Shown: positions 1 through 10,915, counted from the stretch's first letter. The stretch is DNA of 64,000 bases from Viola odorata (GCA_963691705.1 OY829539.1:19266407-19330406); one strand, 5' to 3'. Program-made: numbers and translations. The notes: a model not told the origin generated them from the sequence alone.

Positions 1-969
1 TGGCTGCCACTCAATTCGTCTAACATGCCATCTAGCCTCGGAATGGGGTGTCAATACTTGATTGTGATCTTGTTCATGGCCCTACAGTCCACGCACATTC
101 GCCATGTACCATCCTTTTTAGGCACAAGGATCACGGGTACGGCGCAAGGGGAAAGACTTTCCCGTACATACCTACGGCTCAATAAGTCATCCACTTGCTT
201 CTGTAACTCCTTTGTCTCTTCGAGATTACTTCTATAAGCTGGCCGATTCGGAATTGTGGAGCCTGGAACAAAATCTATTTGGTGCTCGATCCCTCGGATT
301 GGAGGCAAACTCGCGGGCATCTCGTCGGGCAATATCCGCAAATTCTTCCAATAACTCGGAAATAATAGGTGGGGCAGAATTTATAGATGAAGAAGAAGAG
401 AGACAGTAGGGCTTGAAGCGAAGTAGAATCAAAGGCTTACTTGGTTCGCAATTAGAATTGCGCATGGTAAGTGCTCGCCGAAGATCCTTCCCTTTGGCAT
501 AGAGACTTATCTTCTTTCCGCCAATCTTCACTTCGCTTGGGCTACTCTTGTCTTCTTCTTCGCTCTCCTTGAGCTTCTTAGCAACTTCCCACTCGGCATG
601 GGCTTTTTCGAGCCATTGTTCGTCTTCGAACACTTGTGTTGGAGTCAAAGACGCAAGTGAGTGTTTCTTGCCGTCTTTGACTACCTTGTACTTGTTGGTT
701 CGGCCATCGTGTACGGCTGATCTATCAAATTGCCACGGTCGTCCTAACAGAATATGACTTGCGTGCATAGGCACTACGTCGCAAAGGATCTCATCCTTGT
801 ACCTCCCAATTGCGAATGATACGAGTGCTTGCTGGCTCACTTTAATGACGCTGCCATTATTCATCCACTGTAGCGAATATGGCTTTGGGTGGCGTATAGT
901 AGTCAGTCCCAACTTCTGAACTAACATTGTGCTCACACAATTAGTGCAGCTTCCGTTGTCAATGATCAT
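1..969 (-). pseudogene. Protease and N-terminal reverse transcriptase of left-edge gypsy element
   Basis: The frame that follows gag (969-232) carries the retropepsin-like motif IIDNGSCTN and the characteristic LLGRPWQFDR segment, followed by a charged linker. The reverse transcriptase N-terminus lies in another frame (341 to about 51), with the hallmark VPKKDGTWRMCVDCRAMNK. The switch of frame between 341 and 232 implies an indel. The polymerase active site would lie beyond the left edge. In related elements this polyprotein supplies maturation and reverse transcription functions, but the stops and frameshift make this copy non-functional. Confidence 0.85.
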
Positions 970-1008
970 GGAGCACCCAGTTTTGTTGACAACGCAACGG
1001 GTGTGAAA

Positions 1009-2535
1009 CTAATTTTCCCACTGCTCGTCTCCATGCGCCTCCTCTTTGACTTGCGTGCTAAGACTGCGCCTCGTCACTAAGGACAACGAGTTGATCACAA
1101 CTTCGTCCGAGTCACTGTCCTCGTTAGTGCCTTCATCGTCCCTTTCAATCTCTTGCTCATCGTCGGATGCTAGCTCACCATTCTCGCGTATTAAGAGAAA
1201 ATGCTTGTTAGGGCAATCGGATTGCCTGTGTCCCCGTCCCGAGCACTTGAAGTAGACTATATCTTTAGTAGAGGGCCTGTTTGGAGCTGTGTTGGCACTG
1301 CTGTTGTGTGGCTTAAAGGTATTGGTGTCGTTGTTGGGACCCTTGTAATCATACGGCAAGACTTTAGGCGATGCACGGGCCCCTTTGTCTTCTTTGTTCC
1401 ATTGCGACTTCTTCCAATTTTGTGCCTTAGTCGCAGCTGAGCCCGAATTAGAGTAGGTGACTCTAGCCTTGGTCTGCCTCTCTATCTTGATTGCCATGTG
1501 GAGCATCTCTTCTAAAGATCCATAGTACACTAGCTCCAATTTGTTGGCAATATCACGGTTTAGGCCATTAAAGAAGCGCGTCATTGTAGCCTCTTCCTCT
1601 TCTTCAATCTGTGCTCTTGCTAGCGCAATCTCTAGCTCATTGAAGTACTCACTTACTGACCGATTCCCTTGGGACATAGCTTGCAATCGCTGATAAAGAT
1701 CCCACTGAAAATATGTTGGGATGAAGCGCCTCCTCATCTCTCACTTCATCTCTTCCCATGTCCGAACGGATGGAGCATTCGCTCGACGCTTGAGCTTGTG
1801 CAGCTGTTCCCACCAATGTATGGCATAGCCATTGAATTCAACGGCTGCTAAGCGGATCTTCTTCTCTTCAGAATAATTGTGGAGTAAAAAGATCGATTCA
1901 ATCTTCTGCTCCCAAATAAAGTATGCATCAGGGTCGTCCTTGCCATCAAACGGTGGAATTTTGAGCTTCATGCTATTCAGATTGGCATCAACTCGATCTT
2001 CTCCTCTAGGCCGCCGCTCATTAGCTCGGTCGCTCCTAAAGAACTCAGGTTCGTCTTCCTCATACGCATCATTCCAGTGCATACGGGGCGCTGGGTACCA
2101 CGGCTCGTCGTAGTCGGGCTCGCGCTCCATGCGCCTATGTGCTCGACGCGCTAGGGGCTCCGTATTGATGCGTTGGGCTTACGTGGGCGTGCGCCGCTGC
2201 TCCTTATTATTCCCAAGCAACACAAAACGACGGTCTTCATTCCCCTCGCCAGCAAAACCTTCGGGTAAATCAGTAAACGGACCCGGCTTGTCTTCCTTTA
2301 GTCCCATGTCATAGAGGTGAGTTGCGCGTTGTGGGTTTAGGACTTGGGTCATGTGGGGCGTGGCTGTTGCCTTTTTCTTCTCATCCGATGGCTCCTCCGA
2401 CTTAGGGTTGTTGCATACTTCCATCTTGTCCATTCGGGCTAAGAGTTGGAGAAGGAGATCTCGGGTAGACAAGTCGTTCTCTTCGGCCTTGCCTTCGGTT
2501 TCCTTCATACTTTTGTTTCCTGAACCTTGAGACAT
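1009..2535 (-). pseudogene. gag of left-edge gypsy element, broken by two internal stops
   Basis: One reading frame runs from the ATG at 2535 to 1009. It starts MSQGSGNKSM, continues through an acidic and charged N-terminal region and a typical plant retrotransposon gag core (KIPPFDGKDDPDAYF, WWEQLHKL, RFFNGLNRDIA), and ends with a zinc knuckle. The first Cys of the knuckle is replaced: YFKC-GRGH-C instead of CFKC-GRGH-C. TAA at 2179-2181 and TGA at 1741-1743 interrupt the frame; both fit C-to-T change of CAA and CGA, and the TGA falls where related proteins read MKREMRRRF. A third stop (TAG, 1009-1011) separates it from the protease part of the same frame, so gag and pol were probably one polyprotein. 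Confidence 0.85.
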
Positions 2536-2688
2536 TCTTTCTTTTTCTTTATGATTTTTTTTTTGACTCTATATAAACGAAAATACAACTAGATGGATGA
2601 AGGGTGATTTAGCTCCGGACTAGAGTAAATCGACTCAAGAATGTATCAAAATAAAAGAAAGCAATTAAAATTACCAAGCTTGAACAGC

Positions 2689-2706
2689 CTTCGCTCCGCT
2701 ACCAAC
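2689..2706 (-). other. Primer-binding site, tRNA-iMet-like (degenerate)
   Basis: Minus-strand TGGTAGCGGAGC directly after the LTR end differs at two of 12 positions from the usual plant initiator-Met primer site TGGTATCAGAGC. It supports the LTR boundary at 2707. Confidence 0.5.
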
Positions 2707-3376
2707 TGATACGATCCTGGCTAGGCTTGGATCGATGCTCCTGTTGCGATCGTTGTTCAAGGATGGACTTTGTGCGGAAATACTTTAAATTGAACCCAAA
2801 CGGGCGCTGACCCTGCTAAGTTGTGAAGACTAGCCAACCCAGCTACGCGAATGAGGATCTTGATCGAACTCCTAACCCTCTAACCAACAATTGGTTAGCA
2901 ACCTAGGCAATCGAACAATGGGGGTGAACTTTCGATTTACTTGAGTGGTTCTTCGAGCGTTCGGACTCAAAGGATTCAAGGTTCTGCGAGACTTAAATTT
3001 AACTCAAGAATTTGGCAAAAAAAAGTCTGATTTTATTAAGCCAAGCGGCTGCCTTAAATAGGCGCAAGAAATACAAATCCTACGAGAACTAGAACTTCTA
3101 TCTATACAAGAGTTCGACTTGAACAAAAGCTGAAATAATTAATTAAATTAATTATAATACTAGTACTAAGAGTATTAGTAGACCCAAGCAATCCTACGCA
3201 CGGTAGAATTGCGCAATGCGCGTCCTTCCTCAAGTCGAAGTCCTTGGTGCGCTAGGACTTGCGCATGCGTTGACCCGCTCGGCCATTCTCCCAAACGCGT
3301 CGGGTGTTTGACTTGAAAATCCAGTAGCCTCTTCTAGACCCTTGAAGCTATCTTGTAACTCAGCGGGAGCTCAACA
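2707..3376 (-). repeat. LTR of the left-edge gypsy element
   Basis: On the minus strand the 670-bp segment starts TGTTGAGCTCCC and ends GGATCGTATCA, the expected TG...CA ends. It is followed after two bases by a tRNA-primer-like sequence and preceded by a purine-rich stretch (TTGGGGAATATT) suited to a polypurine tract. A TATA-like TATTTAAGG lies near 3053-3061 (minus). The second LTR is not in the window, so the boundaries rest on these signals and not on an LTR-LTR comparison. Confidence 0.7.
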
Positions 3377-3793
3377 AATATTCCCCAAGTGTGACTTGGC
3401 TCGGTCGTCTGTTTCGTGGGCGCTAGCGTGCGCGCTGGGTGCGACCAGCAGCGTCACTAAGCGCGGCGTGTGCTCGCGTAGTACGGACTCCTCCAGCGTA
3501 TCCTCGCGCTGAATCTCATTATGTAGGAACAAAGAAAGCTGGCTGGCCAGGCGCTTGCTGTGTTGGCGCGTCATCGGGTCAAGGGGCGGCAAGGGCACTC
3601 GTGAAGGTGCGGCATGCGTGCGATGCGTACTAGGGTTCGCATCAGTATCGTAGTGATATATAGGTATCGGATTATAGGATGGAGGAGACAATGGTGGGGC
3701 TAACCGGCTAAGGGCATCCTGTCCTAACATGCAAGTGGTTGCCATTTGCTTGCCAACGGTTTTGTGGCCTACCTTGAGGTCACCCACTCCTTA
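3371..3793 (-). pseudogene. Probable 3' end of pol from a second copy of the same gypsy family
   Basis: An open frame of about 140 codons on the minus strand ends exactly inside the first bases of the LTR at 3376 (final codons ...GNIC then TGA, the stop using LTR bases). It contains PLDPMTRQHSKRLASQ, which resembles the segment 'xPMTRxxxKRL' often seen near the C-terminus of plant gypsy polyproteins. An upstream in-frame TAA is at 3791-3793. If correct, pol-3' end, LTR, then gag of another copy are joined, so two elements share one LTR. I cannot assign a domain with certainty; it could also be unrelated sequence that happens to be open. Confidence 0.45.
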
Positions 3794-5081
3794 AACTACC
3801 ACTTTTCCCCTTTTTTTTCTTTTTTTTTTAATACCCTTTTCTTTCTTTAGATGAAGAGAAAGAAAAAAAAGAAAAATCTTCCATTTAATTTTCTCGGTTC
3901 AACCAAGAGACCTATGAACCGGTCACAAGGCCGGTCGAATAACCCATAAAACTCTCATTTTCGGGTTTTGTTGAAGAATCGGTCGACCCATGCTGAAAAT
4001 AAATAGAGAAAAATACTAAACATGGGATTCGAATTCATATTTAGCATGTTGGCTAATAAAATCTTAACCACTTCACCAATACTATATTTAGGATACTAAT
4101 TAAGTTAGAACATATACTATAAATATAAGATAAATCTTTTATTTATTTTTAAAATTTATAATACCCTATACAAATTTAAAATTTTAATTATTAATTTATT
4201 AAAATTATGGGTCAATCTCATTCGATACTGATTAAAACTTTAGTTCTTAACTGTTTCCCTAATCGAGTTAATAACTTGGACGAATTTAGTTTGTAGCTAA
4301 GTTTGAGGTGGCAGAATTAAGAAATTAACACCCAAGGATTTTGGACCTTGGTCCAAGACATTACTAATCTATGTGGTGGTATAAACTTATTTGGTATTAT
4401 TTATATTCATCTCAAATTAAATAATTTATTTGATATTTTATATATATCAAGAAAGTCACTTTTTATATTTTTATTTAACATTAATATTTTTTTTGTTTAT
4501 TTTAATTTATCTATTTTATTATTCTCACTAATTATAATTTTTTAATAATAAGAGATATGTTAGTAAAATTAAATAAAAATTATAATGAAATATCATTTAA
4601 TTTAAAAGAAGTAAAAATTTTAAAACGTTAGTTAATTTAAGACGAAATGAGGAATATATTTATATAATGTGAAGTGAGATGTATAATTAAATAGCAAAAT
4701 GTGGGAGGTGAGCTGTAAGTGTTAGCTGGATTTAGTCATAACATAAGTTACATAACACCCTTAATTATTGTCCAGCTTACGATCGGTGGCAATGATTTTC
4801 TATTCATTTCTTTAAGTAATCGAGCTAGCTGTAAATGCAACGTATGAGCTTCGCAAGTTTGTTTACAAAAAGCCGGTTCGCAATTAAAAGAGAGTGTGAA
4901 CGCTTCTAAACTAAACTCTTTTTTTATTATTATTCTATTGAATAATCTTGTTTGTATAGTGTCAGGATCTTAACAAGAGGTGACTCTCCCAACATATAAT
5001 TTTTTTCATTTTTAAAATTTAAATTCGAAATTTTAATTAAAAGTGAACAAATCTCTTATAAACTAAACTTTAATAGCACGT
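3794..5081. other. AT-rich stretch without genes
   Basis: A poly-pyrimidine run (about 3805-3870) is followed by AT-rich DNA. A short degenerate stretch with GAACCGGTC/GGCCGGTCGA motifs (about 3895-3985) recalls the hAT MITE near 10 kb but is too decayed to delimit. The 65-codon ORF at 4348-4545 is low-complexity Ile/Phe/Leu and I do not consider it a gene. Confidence 0.6.
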
Positions 5082-5362
5082 AAGGTTATATAGCTCAATT
5101 GGTACTTTCTATAAAGTAGGGAGAATAAGGTCTTAGGTCCGAATCACCTCGTCTATAATTCTTATCTATGTCAACAAAACAATTTGTTATAATTCAACTG
5201 GTTAGTGCATATTATCATTATTACTTAGATCATGGTTCGAACCCTGATATTGTAATTATAATAAATAATAATCAAACTTTATTTAAAAAGTAATTGACAT
5301 TCGTTGTGGTTAAGTGGTAAGGATTTGTTCAATTTCGTTAAGTTTGAGTCTCGAGTACGGAG
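5082..5362 (+). repeat. Three tRNA-like (Pol III A/B box) modules in a row
   Basis: Three successive segments each contain an A-box-like and a B-box-like sequence at tRNA spacing. 5082-5155 has TAGCTCAATTGG and GGTCCGAATCA; 5183-5252 has TAATTCAACTGG and GGTTCGAACCC; 5298-5362 has TGGTTAAGTGG and AGTTTGAGTCT. None folds convincingly as an intact tRNA. They could be tRNA-derived SINE fragments or decayed tRNA genes. The second has the best B box. Confidence 0.4.
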
Positions 5363-5545
5363 AAAAATGATAATTTTAATTGAAACAACAAATTTATTTT
5401 ATTTTAAAAAGGAGAAATCATTTCGTATAGGAGGTGCGATCACCTCAGGCATACTTATATACAACCATTTTCTAAACTAGAAATTAAAGTAGAATGAGCT
5501 AACCCATAAGCCGGAACATTAGCCGCTCGTATGACATACAAAAAG

Positions 5546-6212
5546 TAGACCTGCTAACTGGACGGGCCACTCGTGGGTCAGGTCCGGACATATTCTAAAT
5601 GGATGGGCTTGGGCAACCAAATTTAAGGCACGACCCAGCCCGTCAATGTAAAAGGGTCGAGTTTGGGCTCTTCGATTTTTGGCCCAACCTAGCCCGACCC
5701 GTTTCACATAATTATTCATTATATATATAGATATAGATATATAATATGATCTGATAACTTCTAATTTCTAAATAAATTGTAGAACCGTGACATGAGTTTC
5801 TATTATCAATGCCATGCACTCCCTAGATTTCAAGATTATCCCGTTGAATTTGATACTTTCTTATTTTGTTCTGTTTTATGAGTCGGTCATGAGTTGTAGG
5901 GAGAATAACATCATACTTGACATTATTGGTTAAGTATCAATTGGGATTGTAAGGTTAAAGTACTCAGTTTATTATTTTGAACTTATGAAACTTAGCTTCT
6001 GTGAATATTTTGATTTAAGATCTCTAGTTGATATATAAAAGTTATCATTTTTTCTAATTAAATAAAATTAAAAGGACCGGCTCGTTTATTAAGAAAATTA
6101 GGGTTGGGTTATATAAAATTTAACTCTCTTAATGTCTGACTCGGTTTAATTTTTAGAAGATTTTACAAAATTAAACTTGGGCTCAACTCGACTTATCTAA
6201 TTAGCAGGTCTA
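5546..6212. mobile_element. hAT-type MITE, 667 bp, 12-bp perfect TIR
   Basis: Ends are TAGACCTGCTAA on the left and its exact reverse complement on the right. Flanking 8-mers (ACAAAAAG at 5538-5545 and GCTGAAAG at 6213-6220) agree at 5 of 8 positions, consistent with an old 8-bp hAT target-site duplication. The subterminal regions contain repeated CCCGACCC/GGGTCGGG-like hexamers, typical of hAT ends. There is no transposase. Confidence 0.7.
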
Positions 6213-6927
6213 GCTGAAAGGAACAAAAAGGCAGCGCCCTGCCCCAAGACAACACATCAAACAACACCAGCCTCATATAATTTCGCAGGAGATTGCTAGA
6301 AATTAAAATATTGGGCAATCCAAGGCAGTTCCCACCGTTAGAGGACCTATACCAAATTGCCTTCCTATTAGAGAAAAAAAAAATTTTTCCTCTCCGGTAA
6401 GCTAAAAGCCTCACATTGAATTCCACGTGTGATCTGATGGCCTGATTAACACCATAAATAATAATTTTTACCAGTAGCATCATTTTATCATTAGAAATAA
6501 TTATTATAAGATATTAAGAAAAAAATTGAAAAAAAAGGTAAGTACTCTTCTCTTTAATAAAAATTGAGCCAATTATTATATATAATATGAATTAGACTAC
6601 TCAATCGCGTGAAATTCTCTCATATCAATAATGAAATTTAAACAGAGAGCTTAAAATAACTCTTAGGCACCTTTAAGTCTTAAATGAGACAAATACATCA
6701 ATACCAGCCCATTTAATTTATTCAAAATATAAAAAAAATTAACTTAGGAGCTCAATGTAATTAGAATTTTATAAACATTTTATTAAAATAATTTATAGAA
6801 AATTTAGTAGTGATTTAATAAATATTTTTATTTTATAAACATAGAGCTAATTTACTGATCAAATTGATCTATTAATAAGTGTATAGGTTCCCAAATATGC
6901 ACAGGTGAAATAAGCATGGTAAAAATG

Positions 6928-7182
6928 AGATTTATCTTCTCTAATTTTTCCTATAACAACACACGACCAGTCATGTTAGAAGAATCTGAACCATTTAATA
7001 AAATTGGACGGATGAGATTAAAAATTCAAATAATTCATAAGTTAACCACTTGTTAAATTTTATTGACTGGTCAACTCATTAATAACTTAAATTTTTAATC
7101 TCATCCGTCTAATTTTATTGAATGGTTCAAATTTCTCTAACATGACTGGTCATGTTCCAGGAAAAATTAAAGAAGTCAGATC
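6928..7182. mobile_element. Foldback MITE, about 255 bp
   Basis: Arms of roughly 100 bp are inverted copies of each other: CTAATTTTTCCT, GACCAGTCATGTTAGA and GGACGGATGAGATTAAAAA on the left reappear reverse-complemented on the right. No clear TSD was found, so the superfamily is not assigned. Confidence 0.65.
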
Positions 7183-7348
7183 CGTAAAATGTAATTGGGT
7201 GGGTATTAGGGTGGTTAAATCGTAATAAACAAGATAGAATATTACGGAAGAAGAGAGATTAATGGTAGAATAGAATTATTAAATTATTAAATTAAACAGT
7301 AATTGTATAGTTTACCGGATCTGCTGATTATTTTCTTCATCTTAGGTA

Positions 7349-7735
7349 GAGGTGTCAAATCAGGACCTGTCCCGTAGACCCGTCCTGGACTCGAGGTCTC
7401 GGGTCGAGTCTGAGACCAATTTTTGGTCCCGTTTTGGGTCGGGACCGGGTCTGGTCCTGACCCGAAAATTTTCAGGTCTGTCGGGTCAGACCCGACAGGT
7501 CTCGGGTCTAGACCCGGCAAACCCCTAAAACGTTTCTTTTTCCTTTTTTTCTTCCCTTTCTTTTTTCTTTCCACAACAATTATTTAAGTTCCCTTCTCCT
7601 CTGCAACCCTCTCAAAACAGATCCACACCATCGCCGTTACTTTTTCCTTTTTTTCTTCCCTTTCTTTTTTCTTTCCACAATCACCCACCCATCAAACAAT
7701 TAATTAAGCTCCCTTCTCCTCTGCAACCCATCCAT
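7349..7735. repeat. hAT-like terminus with GGGTCGGG repeats, then a duplicated pyrimidine-rich block
   Basis: TAGAGGTGTCAAATCAGGACC at 7349 looks like a hAT left end and is followed by many GGGTC/GACCC hexamers up to about 7520. No matching right end was found. Next, 7536-7608 and 7640-7730 are direct imperfect copies (CTTTTTCCTTTTTTTCTTCC ... CTTCTCCTCTGCAACCC) about 104 bp apart. A related terminus occurs at 22635. Confidence 0.5.
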
Positions 7736-8062
7736 CACGCCATCGTCATCGCCGCTTCTCCTCTACATCCTCCTTGCTCAGAGTTGGAGATCGGTTTGGG
7801 TGAGTGAGAGAACAAAGCAAGACAATTGCACCAAACTACAAGGTGCATACACGCTAGAGAAGTTCCTTGGTAGGACTACATCCTAAAGGACTTACAGATA
7901 ATGAACAGTGTGAGAATCCTCACTAAATAATTTGACCTTTAACTTGGCTATCACAAGGCATTTTTACTACCTAAAGTTACTTATGATTCCACATTTATTC
8001 TCAGAGCAAAATTTGGGTCTAAACATGTACAAGACTTTCAATTCTGAAACCATATCGACTTA

Positions 8063-8563
8063 TGATAAGATTGTACCCGGGGTAGGGAGAATCCTGGAGA
8101 TCTTCACTTCTGAGGGGGTGGTTCTCCTCGTCACTGCTACACCTACAAGGCGCCGGAGGGGGTCCCCGGCGTAAGTACTCCGACGCTCAAGTCAGTATGG
8201 TGATAGATGGAAGGATAAACAGGAGTTTTAAGGAGTAAGAGAGAGAGAGTAGTGAGAGAGAGTGGTCACCAAAAGTCCTTTTCCTTCTACCCAGGGGGGT
8301 ATTTATAGGGCATTTAGTGGGGGACGTTATCTAGGGTAGGGCGTTATCTAGGGGCGATAACCCCCTAGTCTCTAGATAACGCTTATTGCTTACCGAGTGT
8401 GGGAATAGGCGCCATACCGTATCGGATGGGGGCCCTCGTTGACGTCGACCACACCCCGGTAACAGGGGGAGTAGGATGTCGGGTAGATGCTACAGTGGCT
8501 GAGGATGACGGTACCCCATGTAAAGACTAAAATGCCCTAGGGGTGGGTATATTATATTTATCA
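8063..8563 (+). repeat. Solo LTR of the Tat/Ogre-like family found at 61 kb
   Basis: The 501-bp segment begins TGATAAGATTG and ends ATTTATCA, and is flanked by ACTTA (8058-8062) and GCTTA (8564-8568), a 4-of-5 target-site duplication. It shares with the LTR at 61082 a block around GGAGGGGGTC-CCGGCGTAA, ACTCCGA-GCT-AAGT-AGTAT and a TATA box (TATTTATAGG, 8300-8308). The internal region and second LTR are absent, which is what LTR-LTR recombination leaves behind. Confidence 0.75.
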
Positions 8564-8971
8564 GCTTATTTATATTTTATTTATATTTAAAAATTCCAGT
8601 TACTCAATTTATACGTTATAGTAGAAAATCAATTGCAAAAGAAGAAAAGTTAGTCAGCCAACTAATGCTTAGTCCTGTTTTATTTCAAGAGTCACATTCT
8701 TTTAGGAAGGATTTCCAATAAAATGGAGCACCACATTTTGGAACAATTTGGCCATATTCCCATATTTTCCATAATATATTAACTAAAACTTAGCACAATA
8801 TTTGCCATTTGAAATAAACTACATATTCAAATGTGGTAATAAACGGTGACGAGGCAGTGGATAACATGAATAATAATATGATTTCTAGGTTTTTTTTGGA
8901 GAAAACCAACACATAAAAAACACAAAATTTATGAGTTAATTTGGGAACGATAAATATGGACAGTTACTTAC

Positions 8972-9310
8972 CTCCTCAAAGTGACTTTTAATTTGGTGCA
9001 GATTTGGTAATCATCAATGTGAGTATTGTCAAGGAGTTGCTCCAAAAATTTTACATCTTCTGTATTGCTTGATACAGATTCATTCAGTCCACTAGGGGGT
9101 GGAAGTCCTCGTGCTAATGGTAGAAGAGAAACAAGAGCAGCAAAACTACGTGTTACACTCTGTCTGACTGAATGATCACAATCACTCATACAACGTAGGA
9201 GTGGGACAACTAATAAAGGAGCATATGGGACAAGTTCCACACCCAATCCAAGAACAAGTGAACTAATAAGCATGCCAGCACCTTGTATCGCATGGACAAA
9301 TGTGGCATCC
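8972..9310 (-). pseudogene. BTAF1/MOT1 (TBP-associated SNF2 ATPase) single-exon fragment
   Basis: A 339-bp minus-strand exon encodes HEAT-repeat sequence (ELVPYAPLLVVPLLRCMSD, SVRQSVTRSFAALV) followed by LPPPSGLNE, FLEQLLDNTHIDDY and KVTLRR. In plant BTAF1 proteins this lies immediately before the SNF2 helicase domain. It has intact-looking splice borders: acceptor TAG at 9311-9313 and donor GTAAGT at 8971-8966. The reading frame is open, but I find no neighbouring BTAF1 exon on either side, neither the helicase nor upstream HEAT repeats. BTAF1 removes TBP from DNA using ATP; this fragment cannot do so. It sits in a run of other unrelated fragments on the same strand, suggesting capture or duplication. 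Confidence 0.85.
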
Positions 9311-9570
9311 CTAACATAGGAATATAAACATTGATTAATAGAATTAGAAATGTTCATGCTTATCAACTACGCAAAACTCCCATTTATGTAGTGGGAGATA
9401 AAAGAACTAGAAAATCCTATGAAAAATCCTTTTCCTCTTCCTCTTCCTCTTCCTTTTCAGACAAACAACAATACTGAAAGAATAAGACAGAAATTATCAT
9501 AAACTAAAAACAACAACGCAAGAAATATAATGACTATTCATTCAGATCAACAAGAACCAAAATGCCATAC

Positions 9571-10797
9571 CATCAATTTCTTGTCTAGGATTGCCATCTT
9601 CTCTACATGTAACTTATTCACACGCACTTGCAACTTCTTCCATGCCTCTTCAATCTTTGGCCTCTCCTCATCACCCAAGAATTCGAGCGCCTCCTTTATC
9701 ACAAACTCCTCCGTATCAACAGAGGAACTACTACCATCAAATTTCACCTTCTTCTTGAAACCAACCAACCTCTCCTCATCAATGTTCTTCATCCTCGAAA
9801 TCTTGTCCTTCAAGGAGAAATAAAAATACTCTTTCTCCCCAACAGATCCACCGACACCACCATCTTTAGCCGAGCTCGTGGACGCAATGGGAGTCTGATC
9901 AGCCTCACTGGACCACTTTCTCTTCTTAGATGTGGTGGCTTGTTTTGGAGGAGGAGCTACAAGCTGGGCTTGTTCTTTCTCCTCGGAACCAGATCCCGAT
10001 TGGGTTGGGTTTTTGGTGTGGGAGGGTTGGGATCAGTGTTTTTGGAACCAGACTGGACCGGCTGGTCCGACCGGTTCAATCGGGTTTTTTGAGCTTTCCG
10101 GTCCGATTCAGCTATCGGACTGGAAATGCATGTGAACCGGGTTGGACCGGCCGAACTGGCCGGTTCGATAGCAACCCGGCTGGTTCAATGGAAAACGACG
10201 CCATTTTGAACCCAAAATTCAAAACGACGCCATTTTGATTTTTTTAATTTTTTTTAATAAAAAATGGAAAATTTTCTGGGCCAGCCCAAAACGGCGCCGT
10301 TTTGGTTTTAGTTATTTTTTAAATAAAAAATAAAAAATTTGATGGGTCGACCCATCATAATTTAAAAACCAGCCGGTTCAATCCGGTTAAATTATCTAAG
10401 ATTGAACGATTCGATGTGTGTCCGGTTCGAAACGGTCCAATGGTTCAATCCGGTTTTTTCCGGTTGAACCCAGTCGAACCATAAAATTTTCATTTCCGGT
10501 TCGCTGTCCGGTCCGGTCCGGTTCCAAAAACTATGGTTGGGATTGGGGTTTTGTGGCAGGAGATTTCGGGGACAGGGTTTGGGTTTTGGGGGGAGGAGAT
10601 GGTGCTTGTGTTTGTTCCTCTTCCCCGCTACCGCTCGTGGTGTCTGCAACTTCAGAAGCAGGAGGAGAAGTTGGCATGGTGGAAGAGATGCGTGCTTGTG
10701 TTTGTTCAACTTCAAAAGCAGGAGGAGAATTTGGCATGGTGGAAGAGATGCGTGCTTGTGTTTGTTCAACTTCAGAAGCAGGAGGAGAAATTGGCAT
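9571..10797 (-). pseudogene. Unknown Pro/Ser-rich gene fragment split by an hAT MITE
   Basis: The ATG at 10797 opens a frame with three imperfect 20-residue repeats (units around SPPASEVEQTQARISSTMP), then SGSGEEEQTQAPSPPP. The frame is cut at 10535 by the MITE at 10034-10535. If MITE plus one TSD (510 bp, a multiple of three) are ignored, the same frame continues through EEKEQAQ, a basic KKRKW patch and a charged helical segment (DEERLVGFKKKVKF, EEAWKKLQVRVNKLH), ending at a good donor (GTATGG, 9570). The empty-site ORF would be about 239 codons. I do not recognise the family; the KKRKW motif suggests a nuclear protein and the C-terminal part may be a coiled coil. No function is claimed. Confidence 0.55.
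10034..10535. mobile_element. hAT MITE, 502 bp, perfect 8-bp TSD
   Basis: The left end CAGTGTTTTTGGAACC and the right end, read inward as CATAGTTTTTGGAACC, form the TIRs. The 8-bp duplication GTTGGGAT is perfect at 10026-10033 and 10536-10543. The interior is packed with CCGGTTCAA/GGACCGG-type subterminal repeats and contains a 16-bp palindrome AAAACGGCGCCGTTTT (10288-10303). It disrupts the gene fragment at 9571-10797. Confidence 0.9.
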
Positions 10798-10812
10798 GGT
10801 GGAAGAGATGCG
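10649..10812. repeat. 60-bp tandem repeat, about 2.7 copies
   Basis: Near-identical 60-bp units (TTCAGAAGCAGGAGGAGAAG ... GTGTTTGTTCAAC) follow each other exactly in register and, on the minus strand, encode 20-residue repeats with the frame preserved. Confidence 0.9.
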
Positions 10813-10915
10813 GCCAGTAACTCACCATTTTATGTATATATAGTATGTAAACTATATTAAATAGTAATGAACCATAAACCCTACAAATAAGAAGAGAAAA
10901 TCCTAATGTTCATAG

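Larger units (their letters stand above)
1..3376 (-). mobile_element. Ty3/gypsy retrotransposon, chromovirus-like, 5' half (cut by window edge)
   Basis: Read on the minus strand the order is LTR (3376-2707), primer-binding region, leader, gag (2535-1009), protease (about 969-232) and the start of reverse transcriptase, which runs off the left edge. The gag and protease motifs (KIPPFDG, HNYSEEKK, LLGRPWQFDR) resemble plant chromoviruses such as the CRM/Reina group; the lineage call is my inference because integrase and any chromodomain lie outside the window. Stop codons at 2179, 1741 and 1009 and a frameshift at about 232-341 make this copy inactive. No target-site duplication could be checked. 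Confidence 0.85.

Noticed and set aside
10392..10843. Several ORFs on both strands over the 60-bp repeats
   Set aside because: Only the minus-strand frame starting at 10797 is continuous with downstream coding sequence; the others are shadows of the tandem repeat.
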